From: Termitomyces sp. T153
Taxonomy: Eukaryota; Basidiomycota; Agaricomycetes; Agaricales; Lyophyllaceae
Reading direction: 5' to 3'
DNA length: 64,000 bases
NCBI GenBank assembly: GCA_018296165.2
Contig: JACKQL020000043.1
Location: 1-64,000 of the forward strand
The notes below the pieces were generated by a model. The model searched no databases and was not told the origin of the DNA. It was given only the letters and a program-made list of their open reading frames with translations. The position numbers and the translations under genes are program-made. Position 1 is the stretch's first letter; each line of letters begins with the position of its first letter. This document shows positions 1 to 11,419 of this stretch, one piece after another.

Positions 1-572
1 GGGAATTGTTGAGGAGGATCTTTACCTCCAGGGCATACATCTGCATGAAGGAAACCCACAAGTCACAGGACCCAGCTAAGTTATGGACAAAAGCCTCAAG
101 GACCATGGAAATAAGTTGACATGTTGAGGAAATGTATTGAAGAAGGTGTATAGTTATGCTAGGGGACTGCTATACGGTGTCTACGACGCTAGGAAATGAT
201 AGCGGGGGTATAGAAAGTGCCGAGGCAACGAAACAAAGGAGCACAAATGAGGGAAGCGGGGTAAAGCAGGAATATAAATGGCGAACTGAGAATAAACTGG
301 GGGAGGGTGAAAAGAAGCAAGAAAAGTTGCAAAAGGAGCTGTGGCGCATCACTTGATCAGGGATCAAAGCCAATCGGAGATGATCAATGATGAGCAAACA
401 AAGAAGTTTGACACGGGCGGCCGTTTTGAAAGAAGCAAGGCAAAGAAAGCAAAAACTCGCAAAATACAACAATCTATTGGGGCTAAGACCTAGCAAGCTG
501 AACTATAACAACTACAACGTTGCTTCGATAGCGTTTGCTACTTCGTCCGCTTTGGGATCCGTCCCAGAGACC
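1..572. other. no gene supported; 3' flank of the 573-1765 gene
   Basis: Ordinary CpG content. No conserved reading frame or RNA gene was recognised. This is the downstream side of the minus-strand gene that follows and could hold its 3' UTR, or a last exon if that gene's final intron has been missed. Confidence 0.4.
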
Positions 573-1765
573 TCAATAGAAGAATTTTCGGTGATAACTG
601 GCTGGGAAAAGATTGATAAGTGACAGGAAGGTTCCGAATAAGTAACGAAGGCAAACCAATTGCGAATCGGAGGCAACTTGCAGATCACGAATCAAGATGC
701 CAGTGTCGGCAATGTCATGATCGTCGAGTGCGGTCCTAACAGCCTCGCAACGGGCAATAAGTTGCTTGCAGAGTTGCTGAGCGATGTCCAGGGCAAAAAG
801 CTGTTGGCAGGCAGTTTGATCGAGTGCCTGAGCGTAGTCACGTAGCGTGGAGCGAGAAACCTTGCCGTCCTTGGCTAAAATGCGATCGGTTTCGTCCAAC
901 AAAGCCTGTGCGCAGGAACCGTCGGGACGGTACGAAGCTGAAGAAGAAGGATCAAGAAAGGTTCAAATGAAAGAAGTAAAAGAACGCACCAATGGAAGGG
1001 TGGAGACGGGGTTTCTTGGCTTCTGGTGCCGCCTCAGGAACATGCTGATGGGAGAGGGAAAAGAGCAAGAAACGAGTAAATAGCTCGTTAATTTGCATTT
1101 CTAAAAATAAAGGAGAAGCTCACGTCGTTAGGCTTGCGCTTGGAAGGGCGTGGAGAGGACACACTCATCATCTCCACGTCACTATCACGCTCCTGACGGC
1201 GTTCACGAGCTTTGCGAGCGTCATCACGACGGCGGGTCTGGGAGGCATCAGAATAGAGTCGTGATGAGAAATGAAGGGCGAACCTCAGCACGTTCTTTAG
1301 CCTCTTTGGCGGCTCGGTCGGCAGCTTCTTTGACACGACGGTCCTTGATTATTTTAAGGATGGTGTCGGCAAAAATACACCAATTCTTGATAGTGGCAGA
1401 AGACTGTGCAAGGCTGCGATCGATGAGTTCCTGAACGCCGTATAAGGCTTCGTAGATGCCCGATTGTTGAGAAATGTGCTCGAAATCGGACTGGTCTGTA
1501 AAAACCTGGATAGAAGAGGTGTTAGTGGATGAAAATCTTGAAAGAGTAAAGAACATACCAGTTCAGCAGCTCCAACATGACGTGCAACCAAAACTGGAGA
1601 TCCTTTAGCCTTGGCCTCTTCAGCAAGTCGAGTGATGGCTGAAACAAAAGCAGGATAGTGCCGGATGCCTTTGATACGCTGGGTTTTGTCTCGATAGACC
1701 GAGTTTTCAAGGAGAGAGTAAGGATCTGAAGAAACAGGGTTTTTGGGACCAGTAGGAGGAGACAT
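573..1765 (-). CDS. conserved-looking hypothetical protein, five exons
   Basis: I do not recognise the family. The model is complement(573..937, 990..1044, 1124..1237, 1284..1505, 1559..1765). It starts at the ATG at 1765 (MSPPTGPKNP), every junction is GT-AG, the phases match, and the total is 963 nt (320 residues). The N-terminal part (SLLENSVYRDKTQRIKGIRH) is followed by a highly charged Ala/Lys/Glu/Arg-rich stretch, probably helical or coiled coil. A basic Ser/Pro/Arg/Lys-rich linker comes next, then a C-terminal helical-looking region (LLDETDRILAKDGKVSRSTL). No signal peptide or membrane segment is visible. The last exon is the least certain: the residues just before the stop lose the composition of the rest, so one more intron may exist. 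The gene ends at a CpG-depleted repeat block that begins just upstream of its start. Confidence 0.6.
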
Positions 1766-2275
1766 GAGGAACTAAGGGATTGAGGAGGTGAACGACAGAG
1801 AGGAGGGATTAAATGTCTTTTGGAAGGATAGGGTGACAGCCACAACATGCAAGAGAAACCTCAAAAACATTGCAAAGAGAAAGGGACACATGTTGTGAAA
1901 TTATGTCAAAAATATGGAACTTAGCCTATTCTGGAACTGTAGATGACTGAGGACAGTCATTATTTGGTGGGGGGGAGATGATACGATGTTGTCACACCAT
2001 TGGGAACATAATAAACACCAGAAGTCAAAACAAACATTTATTAAGGCTGAAAACTGTAAGCCTCCTGGTAAAACAAGTCCCAGCAACATTATCCCTTTAA
2101 ATACACCAGAAGAAAGACAGAACAGGATAGGACAAGGACTATACTAGACTATACACTCAATAATAGTCCAATCACTGTAATGGGAGGGGAAGCATGGGAC
2201 TGGCAAAAGCACCTGAGTGGCATCAATTCTGGCAAGATCTAGATCTGATCTAAGAATAACCAGATTGGAATATTG

Positions 2276-2560
2276 AATGAAGGGAAGGGAAAGGAAGATG
2301 AATGGAAGGATATGAAATGAATGGAATGAAGGGAAGGGAAAGGAAGATGAATAGAAGGATATGAAATGAATGGAATGAAGGGAAGGGAAAGGAAGATGAA
2401 TGGAAGAACCTGAATGGGAAAGAACCTAAAAGGGGAAGAATATGAAAGGAATAAAGGAAGATGAATGGAATGAATGGGAGGGGACAGATGAATGGAAGAA
2501 CCTGAATGGGAAAGGACCTGAATGGAGAAGAATATGAATGGAAGAAATACAAAGGAGGGA
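2276..2560. repeat. purine-rich tandem repeat, 49-bp period
   Basis: Two nearly identical 49-bp units lie at 2276-2324 and 2325-2373, followed by a third that diverges after about 28 bp. Shorter, irregular GAATGGAAG-like motifs continue to about 2560. The plus strand is almost pure A/G. The long minus-strand open frames here (Phe/Ser/Pro-rich) are by-products of this composition, not genes. Confidence 0.8.
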
Positions 2561-2992
2561 GAGATAAATGGGGCAAATGGAAGCTAAGAATGCAAAGGAG
2601 GAATGATGGAACCAGGAACTGGCCTGTGGCACTGAAACAGGCATGCCAAAAGGGGGAATTAGAATAACAGTTATGAATAAGGGGCTGGAAAGTATGGAAC
2701 CAAAAGTCACATGTAGGGGGTGGTCTGTGCACTGTAGAAAGAGGTATAAATAGCCCAAGTAGAGTAGCAAATGGACAGGCAATTAATAGGCAAAGGCTCG
2801 GTGGTTCCCAGGGAGTGAATCACTTAGGCTGGAGTTTGTTGAGACCCCTCTGCATTCAGAATAGAAATATTTTGGAAGTAAACCCCTTCAACTTCAAGCA
2901 TTCATCAAGACATCAGTGTTGAATTGGAGTAGACTGCCTAAGTCTTCAAGAAAGCCCCAGAACTATCAGTATTACTCTAACCCAGTACTACA

Positions 2993-3179
2993 GTGTTTCT
3001 TTCAGAAGCTCTAGAGTAAATTTTCTGGCATTGAGAATTCTTAGACTTGTTCTCTTTGGATCTTTCTCTGCCAAGTGAGTAGCTAGAACTCTAGAACTTC
3101 TTGTAGATGCTGAATAGACTTTGGATCTCCCTCTGCCAGTTGTGTGATAGAGCCACAGCCTCTAGAGGTCACCCTTACA
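2993..3179 (+). repeat. 3' fragment of a family-B LTR
   Basis: This segment matches the right part of the solo LTR at 28519-29072 (shared TTAGACTTGTTCTCTTTGGA and GAGCCACAGCCT) and ends in the same CCCTTACA terminus. The left part of the LTR is missing or too diverged to align by eye. The sequence upstream (about 2740-2990, with TATAAATA near 2743) may be a divergent variant. Confidence 0.6.
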
Positions 3180-3192
3180 CTACAGTTATCCC

Positions 3193-3672
3193 TGTAAGGG
3201 GGCAATCACTCTGCAGATAAACCCAGCAAGAGTAGGCAAGGCACAGACAGGCAATGAGCAAGAGTTGGGGGGGCATAGAAGTGGTCAGGAAGTGGGCAGA
3301 GAGAAAGTGCAGTGAGCTAAGCACAGAGATAATGCTGGAGGATCTTACAGTCAGACCAATAGATAGACCTGGTGAACACTGCTATTGTTTGGTCTGAGGA
3401 TATTCTAGTCTGCAGATCATTTTATATACTACATTGCTAATAATAATGACTAACATTATACCTACTCACCAATCCACAGTATGTAATGGAGTATGACTAA
3501 CAATAATCTATACTGAGTAATGTCTGAGCATGTGATTCATGGAAGGCAACTAATGGGAACAGAAGGGTGTAAAGCATGACAGGCAGTATGTCAGATGAGC
3601 TAGAATAGTGGATCACCCTTGAACTAAGCCTAGAATAGAGTCAAACAGTCTTAAGAGGACCATTCCCTTACA
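3193..3672 (+). repeat. family-C LTR-like unit (TGTAAGGG...CCCTTACA)
   Basis: A 480-bp unit with inverted termini TGTAAGGG and CCCTTACA. Its interior aligns with the solo LTR at 53977-54464 (shared AAACCCAGCAAG, GAACACTGCTATTGTTT and GGATATTCTA). The flanking five bases (ATCCC and ATTGC) are not a clean duplication, so it is either an old insertion with eroded flanks or part of a rearranged element. Confidence 0.6.
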
Positions 3673-3679
3673 ATTGCTC

Positions 3680-4330
3680 AAAGACAGCTGCAAAGATTTT
3701 CAATGCCTCTGCAACACTGTGGACAATTTGTGTCTCTGTGAGTAAAAGAAGCCCACAAGTACCACTGCCAGACAATGCACAATAGGGAAATTGATCTCAG
3801 TCTGACTAGCAATACCAGATGGACTCAAGCCTAGGAGGAGTATTCCATCCAAGATGATCACCTCCTACACTAGATCATCCAAGTTCAGTGAACTTGAAAA
3901 CTGGCTAATGGGCATTTGCATGTTTTCCATGCAGTAGCTCAATATGGTTGGGAAGGGTGTGACTGGAAGAAATTCCTGATTCTTGACTTCCTAGCTGCAG
4001 GAGTGCTGAAATGGTACCTGCAACATGTTATTCATGTCAACAGGACCCAATCCCACTGGTGGTTTGAGGACATGAAACTCAGTTTGTACAGTCATTTTGT
4101 ACAACCCTAGACCATGCAAGACACTCACAATGCATTCTGTAACATGGTGTATGCAATGAAGGAGAGAGTGCAAGGCTTCTATAATGCCCTGTTGAACCAT
4201 GCACAGAACATGGCCATCCTTCCTGATGAATTCAGAAGTTGTGAGCAATTCTTAGAGGGAATACCCTCTGATATGCTTGTCACATTAATACATGATGGTG
4301 GGCTTACTGATGCAAAATTGAAATGTTTAC
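3680..4330 (+). pseudogene. decayed retrotransposon gag fragment
   Basis: Translation in pieces resembles the better preserved gag at 25647-26492: both share KWYLQHVIHVNRTQ and a run ending in HAQNMAILP. The core is the retrotransposon Gag (capsid-like) domain common in agaricomycete Ty3-type elements. In-frame stops (for example before 4111) and the absence of CpG show it is dead. An LTR-like unit lies directly upstream. No protease, polymerase or integrase follows. Confidence 0.65.
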
Positions 4331-6352
4331 TTTGTTGAGTGATTGCATCAATGTCAATAAACTTTTCTTATTCACAATTGTTGGAGGCTTATTTACACTT
4401 AGTCAACATAAATTTGGGTCCAAGGATAAGGAGCATTTGAGGAGGCCTCTGCACAGTCAGCTTATTTCTCAGTCTACTTTGATTAGTGACCATTTTTGGC
4501 TTGATGCCATTGTTATTTGGCAGAGGTTGAGTCTGGAAACAGTAAGGTCAAATGTCTTATACATTCATGTTACATGCAATGGTCTTGCATGTTTTTCCTT
4601 TTTTGCATGTTTTTCCTTTTTGCAATGGTCTTGCCTCTTTTCACCAATCATCACCACACAGGTGAGCACAGTGTTGCTCATACACCATACTTCAGCAGTC
4701 TAACAACCTTTGCAGAGTAGTGATTGTGTACCACCATTACCCAGTCAAATACTTTTCATGCATTACTACTCTAAGTAAGGCTCATTCACAGTTGTCAGTT
4801 GATAAGTTTATCTCATCACACACTGCAGATTCATCTGAACAAGTCATTAAGATCTATTTTCAAATATCAAGCTTTGTCCCCATAGCAGGCTTATAAGTAT
4901 AGTCCACCTTCTTTTTGATGTCTCAACACTACCTTTTTTTGGTACCAGTTTTTTCTTTCTCTTAGTTGTATCTTTTCACACACCCTCCCACCTCTCCTTC
5001 TTGGACTTTGTTACAATGTTTTCTTCATTCATTTATTTCTTTCTTCAGTATATAGTGTCAGCCTTAGCTATGTTGCTGCTTCAAAAAATTGAATAAGTGG
5101 TTGCTTCTTGCAGCTGATGGTTGTTTCAGTAGCTGGTTCACACTAACCTCATGTCTACACTAAAATCAGAAAATACATTCATATATGCAAAGGGTTGCAG
5201 AGGTCTCACTTCATTGTAGAATAGATTGAATGATAATTAATATTTTATTGGTTTATTCAAAGGTTTGAGACAGTCTCATGTCATTGAAAGGGTTCAAAAG
5301 TACATTTTTGATAGCCAAAGAATCAAATAGCTCCTAAGCCTGAGAAATTCTTTCTCTAGGGATTTCTGAGCTGTATCAGTCTAATTGCTTGCTCAATAGG
5401 CTCAAAAATCCCCTCCTTTTGTACCTTCTCCATCATGCATGGACCAGGGCCTTTTCCCACATGTTTTTGTCATTGTCTGGGATTATGGTTGGTGGGTTGG
5501 ACATTGTGTACTGCATGGGTAGGCCTTGGCAGTATGGCCTCTCTCTGTTTCCCTCCTGCCATCTCTGCCCATACCCCTCTTCTCTCCTTTTGTCATTTTC
5601 CTGGTCAAAGCTCAAAGAACTAGTGGAGTGTGTGGTCATGAGGGAGTTGTGACAGAGAGGAGAGGGGCCAACTGTTGACATAATTTTGTATACAGGCTGT
5701 CTGGGTGTTGGCCATTGGGTTTCTGATTATACCAAGGTTCCTGATCTTCTTGATCCAACTGTAGTCTCCCCTTCCCTCTGTCCTTCTCAACTGTCTTTGG
5801 CTTTTTTTGGGTTGTTGCAATTCATTGGTTATGTTTTGAGGAGGATGGTCTGTGGTGGGGATACAGGTTTATCAAGGCTGGGAATCAGTCAATGGGTATC
5901 CAGAAGTACCCAGCACTGCCACCTTGATAGGCATGTAGGTAATCAATTTTTATGATCCTTTTTCAATCACTGACATGTCCATGCCCTAGACCTCTCACTT
6001 CACCATTTTACTGGCTGGGGCATTCTGTTGGTGCTTTTTTGTAGGTTCATTGTGGAAGTAGTGGTAAGTCCCTCCTCAGCCTACAGGTTTCAGCTAAATG
6101 TTTACAGTTTTCAACACTTTGGTATAGATTGAGGAGGGTGACACTGTTTTTATTCTTTTACTACTTTCATTGGCTCATAACCAGCATAACACCTCCCCCA
6201 TACCTTACACTGACTAAGTATGTATATACATTAATAATGATAGGTATCAAGAGAAACCAAGATGAAAAGGCAAGAACATCTGAAATACCAAGTTTATCAT
6301 GCCCAACAATGATGAGAAAGACTGAACTGATGGCAGAACCTTGCTGACTGTG

Positions 6353-7600
6353 CCCGGGGTATAACGGACCTGCCTAAAATGGAACACGCCGGAATTGCAC
6401 ACGACAAACCAGTTGGACTACCTGTCCCATTAGAACAAACCATGTTACCAAGTAACGAAGCTCTAGCAATTGCCGGTCATTCAAACTCCGTAACGGGGAA
6501 ACCCGAGCCGCGGCACGGGGTGTCAATGCCAAGGTTGATGGCCATGATTGATGGTGCCCCGACACACCGGCAACCTTCCTCAATATGTAGAACTACCTTA
6601 GAAGGGTAAATAAAAGAATAATTATTCAGTGATATTGCCAAGGGCAGGCAATGGGAAAAAGGTGGGTGTTTGACCTGTAATGACGTGGAGAGTCAGGTGA
6701 TATCCCCACACCTCCGTGGCTTTGCCATTTCCAGAATTTTCCAAAGGTCTTCCCATCCCATTGGTAGGCGACCAAGACGGACAAAATTTTCACTTCACTT
6801 CTTGATCCCACGATGTCCAATAAACAACCTACCACGATTTTCATGGGTCTTATTGAGTCTCATCTTAAGAGGGAAAGAATTTCGGTTTATAACTTTGTAC
6901 GTATCCAAGATACTGATCTCCAACATAACGTAACATAGCACTGCAGTACTTCAAGGTACTACTATTACAGAACTTCATCGGCATGTTCTCGCTGACATCG
7001 ATATGGTGTGAAGGTCCGACCGATACATTTGACATTTTGACTGGATGGATAGTTCCCCACATTGGTCACAAGATATATTCCAGTTACCTCACTTTGTGAG
7101 ATCTCCACTACCCAATGGCATCCATCTTTATGTTTTTCTCGAGTACACGAACGTGTCACACACAGTTAGACGAGGCATAGCGTTCGCGTCATTCATTCCG
7201 CTGCCACCACTATCGTAAAATCATTTCAAAAGGTAATTTCATGTTCGATCTCACGATGTGCTGTATATCGGCTTGACCCATTCACCCCCAAGTTTTCACC
7301 ATGTGCAAGGTGCTTCTTCTTGTATCAGTTGACCCAACATTATCTTTCGGGGACGCTTCTTCCCGCTCCAAGGCAATAATGCGAACCTCCTGAACGTGTG
7401 AAACTCGATCTCCGACTTAACTAATTCAATCGGATGGCCTTCTTGTCGTAATACGTGCAGGACATCTGACGCTGTTACTTGTTCATTTGCTCCAGGATTT
7501 ACCCAGATTTGTGTATAAAAAGCTGTTCATTCATCGTCTCTCCTCTCTCACAGGATATTTTCCAGCCTTCTCGTGAACCTGTCCTCATCATTTTGTCATA
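6353..7600. promoter_or_regulatory. upstream region of the alcohol oxidase gene
   Basis: CpG frequency becomes normal at about 6353. I see no supported gene here. The 1.25 kb to the oxidase ATG is presumably its promoter and 5' UTR, bounded on the left by repeat-derived DNA. Confidence 0.4.
7514..7520 (+). promoter_or_regulatory. TATA box of the alcohol oxidase gene
   Basis: TATAAAA lies 87 bp before the ATG at 7601. A pyrimidine-rich stretch follows at about 7535-7560, a usual arrangement for a strongly expressed fungal gene. The secreted-protein gene at 63667 has a similar TATAAAAA box. Confidence 0.55.
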
Positions 7601-10600
7601 ATGCATCCAGAGGAAGTCGATGTCATCGTCGCAGGAGGAGGTCCAGCCGGTGAGTATTTCGACAACGAAACCACACACTATTTCATGCTATGCCCCAGGT
7701 TGCGTCGTTGCCGGAAGGCTTGCGTACGCAGATCCCAACCTGAAAGTCATGCTCATCGAGGGCGGCGCCAACAACCGTGATGATCCTTGGGTCTACAGGT
7801 GCGCATTCTCGTTCACCGTCGTACAGCGCTGACGACCTGTGCAGGCCTGGCATTTATGTGAGGAACATGCAACAGGATGGAATGTAATGCAATTCTTCAA
7901 CTCAGGATACCTTCACGCCAGCTCATCTCGTTATAAAGAAATGACAAGGCCAAATTCTATGTTGATACTCAAGATTCGTCTTATCTGCGTGGCCGAAGGA
8001 GCATCGTTCCGTAAGTCCTTACATACAAAATCAAAGCAGCTAATGGATGGTTGAACTAGTTGCGCTAATATTTTGGGTATGTGAGACAAATTTGAACATG
8101 CATTGATCGCTTACCTTGAATTTCTAAAGGTGGTGGAAGCAGGTACGTTAAGCCACAGAAGCTTTCCTCACTATACCACTGAGATTCCGATTTAGTATCA
8201 ATTTCCAAGTCCGTTTTCTCAATCTGATCTGATTCACACCACTATTTATGCCTCAGATGTATACTCGTGTACGTTATCTTCTTCTCGATTATTTTTGCAA
8301 TGTCATTAAGTAACTCCTTCAGGCTTCTGCGTCTGATTGGGGTACGTTGTCACATCCGGCGGGCCAAAGACACCATGAACTCCCTTCCACAATTAGACGA
8401 CTTTAAGACTCCTGGTTGGACAGCAAAGGACTTGCTTCCGCTTATGAAACGCGTCCGTAGCTCCTTTGATGATATCCGCGGACATAACCACACTCACTAA
8501 TCTTCCTCATCCAGCTCGAGAATTATCAGAAGCCAGTCAACAATAATACTCATGGCTACGATGGCCCCATTGCCATCAGCAATGGAGGATCAGTCAGTGC
8601 CCTAGCTCAAGACTTCCTCAGGGCAGCCGATGCGATAGGAGTCCCTTTCAGCGGTTCGTTCTGGAATTTGCTTCAGATGACTGACATCATTTGACGTGAT
8701 CCTTTGTTTACAGATGATATTCAAGGCGAGCCCTCAAGTTTGCAAGTTCCTAGATGACTGATTCTATCTATTTGTCCAATCCCTAGATTTGGACACTGCA
8801 CATGCTTCTGAAATATGGGCAAAGTATATCAATAGAGAGACAGGCAGGCGCAGTGATGCTGCAACAGGTGTCTTCAACCTACCCGACTTAATATCATGTA
8901 CTGATCCTTGCGATAGCCTACGTCCACAGCGTGATGGACGTCCAGTCTAACCTGTATTTACGTACTAATGCTCGAGTCTCTCGTGTCATCTTTGATGGCA
9001 CGAAGGCTGTGGGTGTGGCTTATGTGCCTGCTCGTAATCGTGTGCATGGCGCTCAAATCAAAGAGACTATTGTGCGCGCCCGCAAGCTGGTGGTTCTGAG
9101 TAGCGGAACTCTTGGAACGCCACAGATCCTGGAACGATCTGGTGTCGGATCTCGAGGACTTCTACAGAATATGGATATCAGAGTTGTCGCAGACCTTCCT
9201 GGGGTGGGGTATGTGTTGTCCATTGTCCTGTGAAAATCGATCTCAGTAGTATGGAATGAAACAGAGAGCAGTACCAGGATCATTATACTACGCTCTCCGG
9301 TAAGTCCCTTAGAGATGGATTGTATTCGACTTCGGCTGAGAATTCTCTAGTCTACCGAGTGTCCAACGAAACTTTCACTCTCGATGACTTCCTTCGAGGC
9401 GACAAGGAAGTCCAGAAAGAGGTCAGCCTTAGCTTCCTGCATAAAGTCCTCATTATTTGCCTACCTTGACGGAAATATTAGCTTTTTGCGGAATGGGAAA
9501 CCAGCCCAGAGAAAGCCAGACTTTCGTCGAACGCCATTGATGCGGGTTTCAAGGTTAGTATCAGTTTTTCCTCGTTTGAGTTGCAGCCTCAACGTCATTT
9601 AGATACGCCCTACGGATGAAGAACTCAAAGAGATGGGGCCCGAGTTTAATGAGCTTTGGAACAAGTACTTCAAAGACAAACCAGATAAACCTGTCATGTA
9701 TGTCGTACCCTTGATTCCACACTCCATTCAATCTTAAATTATCAGGTTCGGGTCGATTGTCTCTGGAGGTACATTTCTTGTGCCGGTAAAGCACAAAAAG
9801 GATACTCACATATTTAAAAGCATATGCCGATCATACTTTGCTGCCTCCTGGCAAATATATGACCATGTAGGTCGTTGATCCCCATTGAGCTTGAATGGCA
9901 GACTCATGGACATGTACAGGTTCCAGTACCTGGTATGTATTTGATGTAAGATGTAGGTGACTTCGCTATATCCGCTTTTTTCAGGAATATCCTGCCAGTC
10001 GTGGAAAGGTCTGTCTTACCTTCGGTTCTACTTGTCTCATTTCTCAAGGCATTGTAGATTCACATCTCCTCTGCTAATCCGTACATGGAACCATTCTTTG
10101 ACAGTGGATTCATGAACAACAAGGCAGACTTTGCGCCTATTCGATGGAGCTACAAGAAGACGCGTGAAGTTGCCCGTAGGATGGATGGTATGCTTTGTTA
10201 AGACTTGTATTTCCGCTCTCGTAGAACCGATCAATTCCAGCCTTCCGTGGTGAGCTTACGTCGCACCATCCGCGCTTCCATCCCGCCTCGCCAGCAGCAG
10301 CACGCGATATAGACATCCAAACGGCTAAGCAGCTCCTTCCCAATGGATTCACAGTCGGTATTCATATGGGTAAGCAATTATATAGATACACGGATCTCTT
10401 GACAACGTTGTTGTCCTCGTCCTGTCAGGCACTTGGCACAGGTCAGCATACTTTGATAGTCCAGCCTGAATGTTGACTGAAAATCTATTTTAGGCCAGGA
10501 GAGGTGTACAACGCAGCCAAACTGCACAAGGACATCAAATACTCTGCTGAAGATGACAAGGCTATCGATGAATGGATCGCCGGTATGCCGAGATCTGAGT

Positions 10601-11146
10601 TCGTTTTTAGTAATGGAGTTGAATATGACGAATAGATCATGTTGAAACTACCTGGCATTCACTTGGCAAGTTTTTCTTGATTCAACTGCGTTTATTTACT
10701 ATTCAACCGAGATTGATTGTACAGGGACTTGCGGTGCGTGATTCCTTATCTTGTTTCGAGGAAAATGCTCATATAAACAGCCATGAAACCGAGGGAGAAT
10801 GGCGGTGTAGTCGACGGTCGGCTCAGCGTCTATGGCACACAGAACCTGAAATGTGTCGACCTGAGCATTTGCCCTGTATGCATACAGTTTAGTGACAGTC
10901 TATGCTGGTTTTGAGTGACGGCAATCTTACAGGATAACTTGGGCACAAACACCTATTCTTCGGCACTGCTGGTCGGTGAAAAGGGAGCTGATCTCATTTT
11001 GGAGGAACTCGGTCTGTGCCCTGCCTCCCGCGAATCAAGTGTCTCTGCTGAATCTTTTAACAGGACTCAAAGTCAAACTCCCACATGCACCTGTCCCTCA
11101 TGCCCCCATTCCAAAGGGAGTCGCCGCCACTCAACGAGTTCGCTGA
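7601..11146 (+). CDS. alcohol (methanol) oxidase, GMC oxidoreductase, 31 exons
   Basis: FAD-dependent GMC oxidoreductase of the alcohol oxidase type (CAZy AA3_3-like), which oxidises methanol or other short alcohols to aldehydes and makes H2O2. My model has exons 7601-7649, 7699-7798, 7845-7883, 7939-8010, 8060-8076, 8130-8142, 8196-8208, 8257-8268, 8323-8341, 8397-8452, 8515-8653, 8714-8725, 8787-8867, 8917-9208, 9265-9299, 9351-9421, 9482-9553, 9603-9697, 9746-9768, 9821-9866, 9920-9932, 9985-10008, 10058-10187, 10241-10369, 10429-10441, 10494-10582, 10636-10665, 10725-10733, 10781-10875, 10933-11011, 11064-11146. It sums to 1950 nt, 649 residues, close to yeast alcohol oxidases. The FAD motif GGGPAG is at residues 12-17, then NILGGGSSINFQMYTRAS near residue 100. 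GTLGTPQILERSGVG is near 270, the catalytic His in TTWHSLGT near 557, and the Asn in GTNTYSS near 601. No signal peptide; the C-terminus (QRVR) is not a canonical peroxisomal PTS1. Introns after 8725 and 10665 use GC donors. No lesion seen. Confidence 0.93.
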
Positions 11147-11419
11147 ACGTGCTACCTTGGCAGTTGCTAAGTCGAGTCCCTGCCTCTGCTATCTGAACAA
11201 ATGTAATACCTCAATTTGTGTCATGTGTATATATAGTGTTTACTCTCGAAAATGACTCTCTTCGTATGGACGTATTCTGTCAAATTTGATTGATTTTCAT
11301 CAGTTGCCCCAAGTCTTAAGTCACCATTGTTGCAAGGGAAGCGGTTCCTATCGGTGTTTTCAATGAGACGGCAAGACAACCAAAGCTGAAGGGTATTGCT
11401 GGGTAGAATATTACAAAAA

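Larger units (their letters stand above)
1850..6352. repeat. CpG-depleted repeat block with decayed retroelement fragments
   Basis: Reading the 4.5 kb by eye I noticed only two CpG dinucleotides (near 1984 and 2798), while sequence on both sides has them at normal frequency. It contains a purine-rich tandem repeat, LTR fragments and a gag relic, listed separately. From 4340 to 6352 I see no recognisable coding family; the short open frames there are not convincing genes. The sharp edges suggest an old methylated heterochromatic block. Confidence 0.75.

Noticed and set aside
2250..2782. Two overlapping minus-strand open frames of 118 and 160 codons
   Set aside because: They are translations of the purine-rich tandem repeat (Phe/Ser/Pro-rich, no family), in CpG-depleted repeat DNA.
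2780..2860. tRNA-like GGCTCGGTGGTTCCC motif
   Set aside because: No acceptor, D or anticodon stem could be paired around it; probably chance.
3188..3677. Target-site duplication around the LTR at 3193-3672
   Set aside because: ATCCC and ATTGC differ at two positions, so I did not claim a duplication for this copy.
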